Positions 1 through 8,741 are shown, counted from the first letter of the stretch. The stretch is DNA of 34,915 nt from JAZGHN01 sp964496725 (GCA_964496725.1 CAZCAS010000003.1:1-34915), one strand, 5' to 3'. Numbers and translations: made by a program. The notes: a model not told the origin generated them from the letters alone.

Positions 1-789
1 CATATGGGTATTGATCGGCTCAATTAAACCTAGCATAGATAGTTCCTCCAGCCCCTTCCATATGCGGGTGAAGCTGAGTCCCGATGCGGCAGGAGACACT
101 ATGCAGTCTGGAGCGCGCCATCCCCGTTGTTCCGCCGTCTCGTAGCCCAGGGTCTTGCTCCCATCGGCGTAATAAGGTCTGAGGTTGATATTAATAAATC
201 CCCAGTTATATCTCTGTGCCAGCTTGGCACAGAGGCTGTTGACATCGTCATAGCTCCCTTCAACCTTCACCAAAACCGGGTTGTATATTGCAGCCCCTGT
301 CAGTTTGCCTGCTTCTACGCTGGCGGGGATAAAAACATAGGCCTTCATGTTTGCCTTGGCAGCGTGGGCGGCGACGCTAGCGGCGAGGTTTCCTGTCGAA
401 GCGCAGGCTATGGTGTCGAATCCGAACTCCCGCGCCTTGGTAACGGCCACTGAGACCGGCCTATCCTTGAATGAGTAGGTTGGATTAAGGCAGTCATTCT
501 TAATATAGAGCTGGTCTAGCCCTATTTCCTGCCCCAGATTAGCAGCTTTGACCAGAGGAGTGAAGCCGGTGCCGATATCCACTACCTCACTTTCCGCCGA
601 GAGCAGGTCTCGATAACGCCACATGCTTGCTGGCCCTGCGGCAAGCTTCTCCCGACTTAGCCCCTTAGCCATCGCCTTGTAGTCATAGCTGACCTCCAGC
701 GGACTGAGGCAAAAGTCGCACAGGTTCATAGGCTGGAGGGGATACTCCTGCCCGCATTTTCTACACCGTAAAGCTCTGGCGTAAGACAT
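1..789 (-). CDS. thrC: Threonine synthase, 3' end cut by the window edge
   Basis: PLP enzyme that converts O-phosphohomoserine to threonine, the last step of threonine synthesis; cytoplasmic. The 263 codons present begin with a small zinc-ribbon-like segment (C9, C12, C24, C27), as in many bacterial and archaeal ThrC proteins. The PLP lysine lies in SFKDRP (K108) and the cofactor phosphate loop is STGNLAAS near residue 131. The ORF is open to base 1, so the C-terminal part is missing from this window. The ATG at 789 has its Shine-Dalgarno sequence (GGAG) overlapping the stop codon of the cystathionine enzyme gene, only 2 bases upstream, which indicates translational coupling. thrB, encoding the previous step, lies at 17.4 kb on the other strand. 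Confidence 0.93.
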   Translation of the reverse strand, partial: MSYARALRCRKCGQEYPLQPMNLCDFCLSPLEVSYDYKAMAKGLSREKLAAGPASMWRYRDLLSAESEVVDIGTGFTPLVKAANLGQEIGLDQLYIKNDCLNPTYSFKDRPVSVAVTKAREFGFDTIACASTGNLAASVAAHAAKANMKAYVFIPASVEAGKLTGAAIYNPVLVKVEGSYDDVNSLCAKLAQRYNWGFININLRPYYADGSKTLGYETAEQRGWRAPDCIVSPAASGLSFTRIWKGLEELSMLGLIEPINTHM

Positions 790-791
790 TT

Positions 792-1934
792 TTACTCCTT
801 TATAAGGGCTTGCTCTAAATCCCATATCAGGTCATCGATATTTTCTAGGCCTACCGATAATCGGATTAGCTCCTCGGTTATTCCCGCTTTTTCCTTCGCC
901 TCCTTGGGCATGGAAGCATGGCTCATGGTTGCCGGATGCTCGGCAAGGGAAGCAGCGCCACCTAGCGACTCTGCCAGGGCAAAGACCTCGGTCTTCTTCA
1001 GGAAACTATTAACTGCCCTGGCTCCCTCTTTTAGCTCAAATGACACTACCCCTCCAAACCCCTTCATTTGTCTCCTGGCGATTTCATGCCTTGGGTGAGA
1101 CTCAAGCCCTGGGTAGAATACCCTCTTCACCTGGGGATGCTTTGCAAGATAACCTGCCACTTCTATGGCATTCCTCTCGTGCTGCCGCATCCGCACTGCT
1201 AGAGTCTCAATTCCTCGTAGCACCAGCCAGCAATCGAAGGGGGAGGCAGGGGTACCCATGGCATTGAGGAGAAACTGAACCCTCTCGGTCAGTTCGTCGG
1301 TGGTGGTTACCACGGCACCGCCGACAACATCGCAGTGCCCGTTGAGATACTTGGTGGTGGAGTGGACCACCAGGTCAATCCCATACTCGATGGGTCTCAG
1401 GAAGTAGGGGGTGGCGAAAGTGTTGTCTATCACGGTCATTAAGTTGTGTTTCCTGGCGACATCAACCACCATCTCAATGTCCACGATATTCAGCAATGGG
1501 TTAGAGGGGGTTTCGAGCCATATCATCCTGGTGTTAGGCTGTATCGCTTTTTCAATCCTCTTCCTATCATTTAGTCTGAGGAAGGTGAACTCCAGCCCGC
1601 AGTCCCGCATCACGTTCTCGAAGAGTCGGTAGGTGCCTCCGTAGACATCATCCCCTGAGATTATGTGGTCGCCTGCCTTAAGCAGATGGATGACGGTGGC
1701 TTCAGCAGCCATGCCGGTGGCGAAGGCGAATCCTGCTTTCCCTCCTTCCAGGCGGGCGATGGTATCTTCCAGGACCTTCCTCGTTGGGTTGGCTGTGCGT
1801 GAGTAGTCATAGCCTTTTGTTTTGCCTACATCCTCAAAGACAAAAGTGGATGTCTGGTAGATAGGCACTGAGATGGCGCCGAAGGTTGCATCTGGCCTGT
1901 CACCAGCATGAATGGCTAATGTCTCAAATCTCAT
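792..1934 (-). CDS. metB: Cystathionine gamma-synthase / gamma-lyase (Cys/Met metabolism PLP enzyme)
   Basis: Fold-type I PLP enzyme of the trans-sulfuration family, 380 aa, full family length. The PLP lysine is K195 in HSTTKYLNGH. The phosphate-binding YDYSR (42-46) and the aromatic stacking motif DDVYGGTYR (95-103) are intact, as is the SLGGAASLAEHPATMSH substrate loop. The start ATG at 1934 follows AAGGAGGG at good spacing. It lies 65 bases downstream of cysK and abuts thrC. Sequence alone does not separate synthase (cystathionine from activated homoserine plus cysteine) from lyase (cystathionine to cysteine); co-location with cysK and thrC fits either direction of sulfur transfer. The gene symbol is therefore a best guess. 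Confidence 0.88.
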   Translation of the reverse strand: MRFETLAIHAGDRPDATFGAISVPIYQTSTFVFEDVGKTKGYDYSRTANPTRKVLEDTIARLEGGKAGFAFATGMAAEATVIHLLKAGDHIISGDDVYGGTYRLFENVMRDCGLEFTFLRLNDRKRIEKAIQPNTRMIWLETPSNPLLNIVDIEMVVDVARKHNLMTVIDNTFATPYFLRPIEYGIDLVVHSTTKYLNGHCDVVGGAVVTTTDELTERVQFLLNAMGTPASPFDCWLVLRGIETLAVRMRQHERNAIEVAGYLAKHPQVKRVFYPGLESHPRHEIARRQMKGFGGVVSFELKEGARAVNSFLKKTEVFALAESLGGAASLAEHPATMSHASMPKEAKEKAGITEELIRLSVGLENIDDLIWDLEQALIKE

Positions 1935-1999
1935 ATTCCCCCTCCTTGGTTAAACTCCTTTTCAATCAAAGGGTTAAACAAACCAGTCGTCCGTTTCTA

Positions 2000-3001
2000 T
2001 CATGCACTCTTTGCTTCAGGGTAAGTTCCCTGAAAAAGCCAGGTGCTTAGATAACGCTCGCCGGTATCGGGCAGAACTACTACTATTAGCTTTCCTTCAT
2101 TTTCTCGTCTCTTGGCTATTTCTAGCGCTGCCCAGACCGCTGCCCCCGATGATATGCCTGCCAGTATCCCTTCCTCCTTGGCAAGTCTTCTTGCTGTATT
2201 TCCAGCGTCTTCGTTGGTGACCTGGATTGTTTCGTCGATTAACTCTGCTCTCAGCACATCGGGGACGAAACCAGCTCCAATGCCCTGAATTTTGTGAGAC
2301 CCTGGCTTTCCTCCGGAGAGAACAGGGGAGTCAGCTGGCTCAACGGCGATGGCTCTAAACTCGGGTTTCTTTTTCTTTATGGTCTCAGCCACCCCGGTAA
2401 TCGTTCCCCCCGTTCCTACTCCAGAGACCAGAATATCTACCTTGCCCTCGGTATCTCTCCATATCTCCTCAGCTGTGGTAAGTCGGTGCACCTCTGGATT
2501 TGCCGGATTCTTAAACTGCTGCGGCATGAAGTAATTAGGGTGCTCCGCTACCAGTTGCTCGGCTTTTTTCACTGCTCCTGACATTCCCTCTCCTCCCGGG
2601 GTTAGCACCAGCTCGGCGCCGAAGATGGCTAGGAGTTGCCTCCGCTCCATTGACATGGTGTCAGGCATGGTGAGAATCAGCCTGTATCCCCTGGCGGCGC
2701 AGACGAAGGCTAGGGCGATGCCGGTATTGCCACTTGTAGGCTCAACAATAACCGTATCCTTGTCAATCAATCCCTTCTCTTCGGCTTCAACAATCATCGA
2801 TACCCCGATGCGGTCCTTGACACTCCCCAGGGGATTGAAGGACTCAAGCTTAGCTACGACCTCTGCTTTTGCTCCCTCTGTTAGTCGATTTAATCTGACC
2901 AAGGGCGTGTTTCCGATTAGCTCGGTGGAGTCCTTGGCTATGCCTCTGGTTAGCTTCGGTATCTCTATTGTCTTGTATTTTAGTTTTTCCACTACACTCA
3001 T
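2000..3001 (-). CDS. cysK: Cysteine synthase A (O-acetylserine sulfhydrylase)
   Basis: Makes cysteine from O-acetylserine and sulfide with PLP. Reading from ATG at 3001 gives 333 aa; the PLP lysine is K62 in GSVKDR, the substrate loop TSGNTG is at 89-94, and the glycine-rich phosphate loop GTGGTITG follows near residue 200, with the late SSGAA motif present. A longer frame opens upstream to 3073 but overlaps the Rrf2 gene. The ATG at 3001 has GAGGAGG 5 bases ahead and gives the normal N-terminus, so it is chosen. Its gap to the Rrf2 stop codon is 19 bases. No serine acetyltransferase (cysE) lies in the window. Confidence 0.94.
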   Translation of the reverse strand: MSVVEKLKYKTIEIPKLTRGIAKDSTELIGNTPLVRLNRLTEGAKAEVVAKLESFNPLGSVKDRIGVSMIVEAEEKGLIDKDTVIVEPTSGNTGIALAFVCAARGYRLILTMPDTMSMERRQLLAIFGAELVLTPGGEGMSGAVKKAEQLVAEHPNYFMPQQFKNPANPEVHRLTTAEEIWRDTEGKVDILVSGVGTGGTITGVAETIKKKKPEFRAIAVEPADSPVLSGGKPGSHKIQGIGAGFVPDVLRAELIDETIQVTNEDAGNTARRLAKEEGILAGISSGAAVWAALEIAKRRENEGKLIVVVLPDTGERYLSTWLFQGTYPEAKSA

Positions 3002-3020
3002 TTCTTCCTCCTCAGCGAAT

Positions 3021-3464
3021 TCATATGTGGTACATGGTCGCTCCGGGCTGTACCTTACCTTTTTGCCGTTCAACTAGGTCCTGCAAGGTTGTCGACTTCA
3101 GTACGCCGTTGATTGCTCTCTTTATTTCACCCCAGACGTCCCGGGTGGCACATGAGGCAGAGCGGGGACATATCGCTGGATTAGTGACACACTCCACCGG
3201 GGCAATTGAGCCCTCGAGCAGTTGGATGACTTCTACCAGCCTTATCTCCTCCGGGGGTTTGGCTAACGAGATTCCACCCTTGGCACCCCGGGTGCTCCGT
3301 ATTATGCCGCCGGCTATCAGGGGAGCAGTCAAATGTTCTAGGTAGGGGAGTGATATCTCCTGCCTTTGGGCGATGTCCTTTAACATGACTGGTTCTTCGT
3401 CATGGTGAAGGGCTAAATCCAACAGCGCCCTGGTGGCATATCGTCCTCGAGTAGAGAGCTTCAT
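3021..3464 (-). CDS. Rrf2-family transcriptional regulator leading the cysteine/methionine/threonine operon
   Basis: 147-aa Rrf2 protein with an N-terminal winged helix (MKLSTRGRYATRALLDLA, then the recognition segment ISLPYLEHL and the wing STRGAKGGISL). It carries three cysteines, C92, C99 and C105, in the region where IscR-type proteins bind an iron-sulfur cluster (E. coli IscR uses C92, C98, C104); the first spacing is one residue longer here. By position as the first gene ahead of cysK, it probably acts like CymR/IscR, repressing the operon in response to cysteine or cluster status. The ATG at 3464 has a consensus AAAGGAGG. Whether it binds a cluster or senses sulfur through CysK, as CymR does, cannot be told from sequence. 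Confidence 0.9.
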   Translation of the reverse strand: MKLSTRGRYATRALLDLALHHDEEPVMLKDIAQRQEISLPYLEHLTAPLIAGGIIRSTRGAKGGISLAKPPEEIRLVEVIQLLEGSIAPVECVTNPAICPRSASCATRDVWGEIKRAINGVLKSTTLQDLVERQKGKVQPGATMYHI

Positions 3465-3503
3465 TATCGCCTCCTTTGTTGACTATTATGACCAAGATAG
3501 TAT

Positions 3504-3532
3504 ACAATACCACACAAAGGACTGGTTGTCAA
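3504..3532 (-). promoter_or_regulatory. Predicted sigma70 promoter of the Rrf2-cysK-metB-thrC operon
   Basis: Reading the minus strand, TTGACA (3532-3527) and TATTGT (3509-3504) are separated by 17 bases, about 40 bases upstream of the Rrf2 start codon. A short inverted repeat, ACTAT (3482-3486) and ATAGT (3497-3501), sits just downstream near the expected transcription start and could be the autoregulatory operator. The -35 is embedded in GCTATTGACA, also found at other promoters in this window. Confidence 0.55.
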
Positions 3533-3591
3533 TAGCATATCTTGCCCATTATTGGCTGGCAGATTATAAGGTAAAAATCAGGGATAAATCT

Positions 3592-3669
3592 GCCAGGGCA
3601 GGCGGAGTAGGACTGGGTTATGTTGGACTTCCTCTTGCCCTTGCTAGCTCTCATCTTTTTGAGGTATAG
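3592..3669 (+). pseudogene. N-terminal scrap of a UDP-glucose/GDP-mannose dehydrogenase family gene
   Basis: The short frame encodes GGVGLGYVGLPLALA (near 3604-3645) and ends with FEV and a stop at 3667-3669. VGLGYVGLPLA is the signature NAD-binding beta-alpha segment of nucleotide-sugar dehydrogenases (Ugd, WecC, TviB family). Residues before it do not resemble the family start, and the frame stops after about 25 recognisable residues, where the full protein has over 400. It is therefore a decayed remnant. It lies upstream of a UDP-sugar epimerase, a common partner of such dehydrogenases, so an intact sugar cassette probably once stood here. Confidence 0.6.
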
Positions 3670-3706
3670 TTATTGCATTCAGCTTGCCTGAAGATGTTGT
3701 TTTGTT

Positions 3707-4546
3707 ATGAGGATGAGGCTTCAAGATGAACTCCTGATTATAAACATCCTGGCGATTCCGCTCATTCTTACCGCCACCTTCTTCCCGTCTAGTGCTCTAC
3801 GTATAGCCTTGGGGTCGCCCTTTGTACTTTTCTTCCCTGGATATGTACTGATGGCGGTGCTATTTCCCAGCAGAGATGCCTTGGGTAACATTGAAAGGTT
3901 GGCTTTGAGCTTTGGGCTCTCCATTGCCGTGGTTTCCCTTCTTGGAGTCATGATTAACTATACGGCTTGGGGCATCAGACTGTATCCAGTTCTCGTTTCA
4001 CTCGTCGTTTTTATTGCTCTCATCTCATTTTTCGCCCAGTATCGGCGGAGTAAATTGGATGAGGCGGACAGGTTTACTGTTCCTTTCAATTGGAGGCTAC
4101 CTTCGCTGAAAGGCCGAAGGTTGGTTGACAAGATTTTGTCTATTGCCCTCGTAGCGGCGATAGGGGGGGCTATAGGGACTGTAGGCTACGCTTTTGCCTC
4201 CCCCCGAATTGCGGAGAAATTTACCGAGTTTTATGTTCTGGACTCGGAGGGTGGGGTCATAGACTATCCTGTGGCGCTGAGGGTAGGGGAGGAAGGCAGT
4301 GTGATAGTTGGCATTATTAATCATGAACAGGAGACCGTGAACTACCGGGTAGAGACAAGGATAGATGGTGTGGCGAAAAATCAGCTGGGGCCGCTGGAAT
4401 TGCAACAAGGTGAAAAGCGGGAGGAGTCAGTGAGTTTTACCCCGGATAGAGCGGGTTATAATCGGAAGGTGGAATTTTTATTGTATAAGGGTGGGGAGAG
4501 CGAGCCTTACTTGAAGCTTCACCTGTGGGTTGATGTGAGGAAGTAA
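3707..4546 (+). CDS. DUF1616 family membrane protein
   Basis: 279 aa. The N-terminal half carries hydrophobic segments at about residues 9-28, 33-52, 64-84 and 88-108, and a fifth at about 146-168, consistent with a five-helix membrane domain. The remaining 110 residues form a soluble, beta-rich, probably extracytoplasmic domain (FTEFYVLDSEGGVIDYP, then VIVGIINHEQETVNYRV), typical of DUF1616 proteins described from archaea and Chloroflexota. The biochemical function of this family is unknown; association with cell-surface polysaccharide genes is common. The start codon has only a weak ribosome binding site, and an alternative ATG lies two codons in. It runs into the epimerase gene with one base between stop and start, so the two are co-translated. 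Confidence 0.8.
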   Translation: MRMRLQDELLIINILAIPLILTATFFPSSALRIALGSPFVLFFPGYVLMAVLFPSRDALGNIERLALSFGLSIAVVSLLGVMINYTAWGIRLYPVLVSLVVFIALISFFAQYRRSKLDEADRFTVPFNWRLPSLKGRRLVDKILSIALVAAIGGAIGTVGYAFASPRIAEKFTEFYVLDSEGGVIDYPVALRVGEEGSVIVGIINHEQETVNYRVETRIDGVAKNQLGPLELQQGEKREESVSFTPDRAGYNRKVEFLLYKGGESEPYLKLHLWVDVRK

Positions 4547-4547
4547 A

Positions 4548-5474
4548 ATGAAGGTTCTAGTCACTGGAGGAGCTGGGTTTATTGGCTCACATGTAGTTGA
4601 TGCCCTGATTGAGCATGGTCATCAGGTAGTGGTCGTAGATAATTTAGCCAGCGGCTTTCCGGATAACATCAATCCCGGTGCCAGCTTCTATGAGGTGAAC
4701 ATCTGCGGCGAAGAGCTGGCTGATATCTTTGACAGGGAGGGTCCGGAGGTAGTTAGCCATCAGGCGGCTCAGACGGTCGTTAGTAGGTCAGTAAGCGACC
4801 CTGTCTTTGATGCGCGGGAGAACATCTTGGGCAGCCTCAATGTCATTCTCAACTGTGTTCGTTTTGGTGTTAAAAGGGTTATCTATGCTTCTTCTGGCGG
4901 AGCAGTCTACGGGGAGCCTCAGTACCTGCCTGTGGACGAGAGGCACCCTGTAAGTCCTGTTTCACAGTACGGTATTTCCAAGCATACCGTGGAGCATTAC
5001 CTTTACCTTTATGGTCTTCAATACGGGCTTAACTATGTAGTGCTGAGGTATCCGAATGTCTATGGCCCAAGACAGAATCCTGAGGGGGAAGCTGGAGTGG
5101 TGGCTATCTTTGCCGGTCAAATGCTAAGGGGAGAGCAGCCAACTATCTATGGTTCTGGGGACAAGACCCGGGACTATACCCATGTTTCTGATGTGGTGGC
5201 GGCTAACCTGCTAGCTGTGGAACGGGGTGACAACGATATTTACAATATTGGTACGGGGGTAGAGACTTCCGACAGGGAGATATTTGACACCCTGGCCAAG
5301 GTACTTGGCTATTCTGGGAATCCCCGTTATGCACCAGTGCGACCGGGGGAGATTTACCGTATCTGTCTTAACTCCGGCAAGGCAAAAAGCGAGCTGGGCT
5401 GGGAGGCACGGCTCGCTCTCAGAGAAGGGCTGCTCCAGACAATCGGCTATTATCGGACCCGTTTCGGATTTTAA
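4548..5474 (+). CDS. NAD-dependent epimerase/dehydratase, UDP-glucose 4-epimerase-like
   Basis: Extended short-chain dehydrogenase of 308 aa. The Rossmann motif GGAGFIGSH has G7, G10 and G13. The catalytic Tyr and Lys are Y141 and K145 in SQYGISKHTVE, with the serine motif ASSGGAVYGE at 114-123. RYPNVYGPRQ and the C-terminal GEIYRICLNSGKAKSELGW segment are characteristic of bacterial and archaeal UDP-hexose 4-epimerases. It probably interconverts UDP-glucose/galactose or their N-acetyl forms for surface glycans; substrate choice cannot be read from sequence. It follows the DUF1616 gene by one base and converges with the MoaD-like gene 20 bases away. No strong terminator is visible in that gap. 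Confidence 0.85.
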   Translation: MKVLVTGGAGFIGSHVVDALIEHGHQVVVVDNLASGFPDNINPGASFYEVNICGEELADIFDREGPEVVSHQAAQTVVSRSVSDPVFDARENILGSLNVILNCVRFGVKRVIYASSGGAVYGEPQYLPVDERHPVSPVSQYGISKHTVEHYLYLYGLQYGLNYVVLRYPNVYGPRQNPEGEAGVVAIFAGQMLRGEQPTIYGSGDKTRDYTHVSDVVAANLLAVERGDNDIYNIGTGVETSDREIFDTLAKVLGYSGNPRYAPVRPGEIYRICLNSGKAKSELGWEARLALREGLLQTIGYYRTRFGF

Positions 5475-5494
5475 AAGTTCGGGTTGATAACCTC

Positions 5495-5767
5495 TCATCC
5501 TCCTCCGATTGCTACCGCCAGGAGAATGTTGTCGCCATCCTTAACCGGTTTGTTCAGCAGTTCTGGATAAGGCCTTTTCTTGTTGACATAAACATTGATG
5601 TAATCAAATAGTTTACCGTTCTTGTCGAACAGCGCTTCCTTTATGGCGGGGTACTTCTCGACTAGCTGGGCGAGGCATTGACCAACTGTGCTTCCCTCCA
5701 CCTTGATTGTCTGCTCCCCGTCGGTATATTTATCCAGGATGGCGTAAACCTTTATCGTTACACTCAT
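5495..5767 (-). CDS. moaD: MoaD/ThiS-like ubiquitin-fold sulfur carrier
   Basis: 90 aa with a beta-grasp pattern ending in AIGGG, the C-terminal diglycine that is activated by a MoeB/ThiF enzyme and carries sulfur as a thiocarboxylate. Length and the internal segment DGDNILLAVAIGGG resemble archaeal-type MoaD proteins, used for the molybdopterin (tungstopterin) dithiolene. It follows gcvPB by 34 bases on the same strand. A tungstopterin-dependent AOR gene lies three genes upstream in the same direction, which gives a reason for a MoaD here. ThiS (thiamine) or a cysteine/thiolation carrier role is the alternative. No partner E1-like enzyme is present in the window. Confidence 0.8.
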   Translation of the reverse strand: MSVTIKVYAILDKYTDGEQTIKVEGSTVGQCLAQLVEKYPAIKEALFDKNGKLFDYINVYVNKKRPYPELLNKPVKDGDNILLAVAIGGG

Positions 5768-5801
5768 TTCTTACTCCTCATCAAACAAACGTCCTTTTCA
5801 T

Positions 5802-7253
5802 TCAAGGCGTTGTCTCCTTCATCTCCCAGCGCAGGTCTGGTTTCCTGGCTGCCAGGACTTCGTCGAGCCGTCTGACCGGTGTGTTGTGGGGGGCTGTGTG
5901 CAAGATTTCAGGGGTTTCATCTGCCTCCTTAGCTATTTTTTTCATAGCGTCAATGTATGCATCCAGCGTTTCTTTGCTCTCTGTCTCGGTAGGTTCAGTC
6001 ATGAGGGCTTCGTCAACTATCAATGGGAAATAAACGGTGGGGGGATGAATACCGTAATCAAGTAGACGCTTGGCAATGTCTATTGTATGGACGCCCTTTG
6101 CTTTCTGCCGTTTGCTGGAAAATACCACCTCATGCATACACGTGCGGTCATAGGGCAGATGGTAGAATGCCTTTAGCTCCTCCTTAAGGTAGTTGGCATT
6201 TATGACTGCGTTTTCGCTAATCTCTTTAAGCCCTTTTGCGCCAAGCGAGCGTATGTAGGCGTAAGCCTTGACCATCACCCCAAAGTTTCCATAGGCTGCT
6301 CCCAGGCTGCCTATAGACTTGGCTGGCGTACGGAGTGTATATCCCTTTCCATTCTTTGCCGCCAAAGGTGCTGGTAAGAAGTTGGCTAAATCTGACTTAA
6401 CGCAAACAGGGCCCGACCCAGGCCCCCCGCCTCCATGGGGGGTGCTGAATGTCTTGTGAAGATTCAACTGGACACAGTCGAAACCCAGGTCTCCGAATTT
6501 CACTTTGCCCAGCATAGAGTTCAGGTTGGCTCCATCACCACACAGTAGCCCGCCTCTTTGATGCACGAGTTCGGTTATTTCAGCTATTTGCGGGTCAAAT
6601 AACCCCAATGTATTTGGCAATGTCAATGTCAGGGCAGCGACTTTCTCATCCATCATGGACTCGAGGCTTGTCAGGTCTATATTGCCATCACTATCGGAGG
6701 GTACGGTGCTTATCTCAAAACCGCACATTGCAGCTGTGGCTGGATTTGTGCCATGTGCCGAGTCTGGCACCAGTATCTTGACGCGTGTCTTCTTCCCCTG
6801 GCTCTGATGATATGCCTTTACTATTAATATGCTGGCGAGCTCGCCTTGGGCCCCAGCCATGGGTGCCAAGCTGGCGGCATTCATGCCGGTAATCTCGGCC
6901 AGATACCCCTGCAACTCAAACATGAGCTGTAGTGCCCCTTGAACAGAACTTATTGGTTGGTAGGGATGAATTGAAGCAAAGCCGGGTAATCTGGCAATAT
7001 CCTCATGCCATTTTGGATTATACTTCATGGTGCAACTACCTAGGGGGTAAAATCCGGTGTCTACTCCGTAATTGAGCTTGCTTAAAGCTGTAAAGTATCT
7101 CACCACCTCCACCTCGCTTATCTCAGGTAACTCAAGCTCTTGGCGAAGTAGTTCCTTGGGGGGTAACTCTGCTGGACTTACGTCGAGGGATGGAAGAGTG
7201 CATCCCGTCCTGTCTGGCTGGCTAATATCAGAAAGTAAATAATGCTGACCCAT
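5802..7253 (-). CDS. gcvPB: Glycine dehydrogenase (decarboxylating) subunit 2, PLP-binding
   Basis: 483 aa, the catalytic half of split P-protein. It decarboxylates glycine and loads the aminomethyl group onto lipoylated GcvH. The PLP lysine is K267 in LNLHKTFSTPHGGGGPG, a diagnostic motif. Other family landmarks are GFYPLGSCTMKYNPK (67-81), DSAHGTNPA (164-172), and the C-terminal YGIHPPTVYFPLIVDEALMTEPTE. The ATG at 7253 follows AGGAGTG. The gap to gcvPA is 14 bases. It belongs to the minus-strand set led by a glycine riboswitch at 12.3-12.5 kb, though the AOR and mttB genes intervene, so internal promoters cannot be excluded. Confidence 0.96.
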   Translation of the reverse strand: MGQHYLLSDISQPDRTGCTLPSLDVSPAELPPKELLRQELELPEISEVEVVRYFTALSKLNYGVDTGFYPLGSCTMKYNPKWHEDIARLPGFASIHPYQPISSVQGALQLMFELQGYLAEITGMNAASLAPMAGAQGELASILIVKAYHQSQGKKTRVKILVPDSAHGTNPATAAMCGFEISTVPSDSDGNIDLTSLESMMDEKVAALTLTLPNTLGLFDPQIAEITELVHQRGGLLCGDGANLNSMLGKVKFGDLGFDCVQLNLHKTFSTPHGGGGPGSGPVCVKSDLANFLPAPLAAKNGKGYTLRTPAKSIGSLGAAYGNFGVMVKAYAYIRSLGAKGLKEISENAVINANYLKEELKAFYHLPYDRTCMHEVVFSSKRQKAKGVHTIDIAKRLLDYGIHPPTVYFPLIVDEALMTEPTETESKETLDAYIDAMKKIAKEADETPEILHTAPHNTPVRRLDEVLAARKPDLRWEMKETTP

Positions 7254-7267
7254 TTCTCACTCCTGTC

Positions 7268-8572
7268 TTAAAGTGCTGATAGAATTTCTACTAACCTGTC
7301 TATATCCTGCTTGGTGTTTACCTCGGTAACACAGAGCAACATGCCGCCTTCTATCGTGTCGCTGATATCCAGACCCCCGATTATTCTCTCCTTGAAAAGC
7401 GCTTTGTTTACCTGCTGGGGCTCTGTCGGGCAGCGCACGACAAATTCCTTAAAGAAAGGCTGCTGGAAAACGATGGAGTATCCTTTGAGCTTACCTATTG
7501 CCTCAGCAGCATAGTGAGCCTTGTAGTAGCAGAGTTCAGCTACCTGGCGCAGGCCTTTTTTGCCCAGGGTGGCGAGATAGATCGCTGCTGCTAGGGATAC
7601 CAGAGCTTCGTTGGTGCAGATATTGGATGTAGCCCGTTCTCTTCTGATGTGCTGTTCCCGGGTTGCCATAGTCAATACGTATCCTGGCTTGCCGTCGATA
7701 TCCACAGTCTTGCCTGCGAGCCTGCCTGGTATCTGGCGCACGTATTCCTTACGGCAGGCGAAGATGCCCACTCCCGGGCCCCCAAAGCTTATTGGACTGC
7801 CCAGAGCCTGACCCTCGGCAACAGCAATGTCAGCCCCATACTCTGCCGGCGGCTTAACCATACCCAGGGAAATGGGGTCAACTATGGAGATGAGCAATGC
7901 TCCGGTATCATGTGCTTTTTGTGTACATGTCCCCATGTCTTCAAAATAACCGAAGAAGTTAGGTTGCTGTGCTATCAAGCAGGCGCAGTCTGAGGGAAGA
8001 TTAATCGAATCCGGCTCCATCTTCTCCATGAGGATGTTATGGCCACTGACATAAGTGTCTATGACGCTGCAATACCTTGGGTTCACTGTGGACAGGACGG
8101 CGACCTTGTCTCTTTTCGTGATTCGGCATGCCATCAGAGCAGCTTCAGCCACTGCTGTACTGCCATCGTACATCCCGGCGTTGCTCACTTCCATTCCGGT
8201 GAGCTGGCAAACCAGCGACTGATACTCGTAGATGGCTTGCAGTGTCCCCTGGCTCGCCTCAGCCTGGTATGGAGTGTAGGGTGTATAGAACTCGCTGCGC
8301 CCGGTGATATGACTAATCACACTGGGAATGAAGTGCTTGTAGTAGCCAGCCCCTAGAAAACAGACGTAGTCATCCAAATTCGCGTTATGGTTTGATAGCC
8401 GGCGAAGCTCGTCTTTGAGTTCTAGCTCGGAGAGAGGAGGGGGTAGCCTGAATTCGACATTGCGAAATTCTTTGGGTACATCTTGAAATAACTCATCAAC
8501 GGAGCTGACTCCTATCGCTCGCAACATAGCGCTTCGGTCGGCATCGGTATTGGGTATATAAGGCGACGGCAT
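7268..8572 (-). CDS. gcvPA: Glycine dehydrogenase (decarboxylating) subunit 1
   Basis: 434 aa, the PLP-lacking partner of GcvPB in two-subunit P-protein. It starts with the usual SPYIPNTDADRSAMLRAIG segment, followed by FLGAGYYKHFIPSVISHI, YTPYQAEASQGTLQAIYEYQ and ISFGGPGVGIFACR, all conserved in this subunit. The lysine position is not conserved, as expected. AAAGGGGG lies 10 bases before the ATG at 8572. A 169-base gap separates it from the upstream AOR gene; I see no convincing promoter or terminator there, and an 81-codon frame across that gap does not look like a gene. Confidence 0.96.
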   Translation of the reverse strand: MPSPYIPNTDADRSAMLRAIGVSSVDELFQDVPKEFRNVEFRLPPPLSELELKDELRRLSNHNANLDDYVCFLGAGYYKHFIPSVISHITGRSEFYTPYTPYQAEASQGTLQAIYEYQSLVCQLTGMEVSNAGMYDGSTAVAEAALMACRITKRDKVAVLSTVNPRYCSVIDTYVSGHNILMEKMEPDSINLPSDCACLIAQQPNFFGYFEDMGTCTQKAHDTGALLISIVDPISLGMVKPPAEYGADIAVAEGQALGSPISFGGPGVGIFACRKEYVRQIPGRLAGKTVDIDGKPGYVLTMATREQHIRRERATSNICTNEALVSLAAAIYLATLGKKGLRQVAELCYYKAHYAAEAIGKLKGYSIVFQQPFFKEFVVRCPTEPQQVNKALFKERIIGGLDISDTIEGGMLLCVTEVNTKQDIDRLVEILSAL

Positions 8573-8741
8573 CGTATTGATTCCCCCTTTGTCTTGTTCT
8601 GAGCTTTATTCGAAAAGTTTGGTTACATAATGTTATGTTTGTCGAGCACGTGGGAACAGCTCGGCAGGAATGAGTAATGCTCCTTTTGGAACGCGGGAGT
8701 TCACTCAATAAGTTAGTATCACCACGAATGAAGCCTCGCAA

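Noticed and set aside
8496..8741. 81-codon minus-strand frame between aor and gcvPA
   Set aside because: Overlaps the gcvPA start, lacks a ribosome binding site and shows no protein-like pattern.
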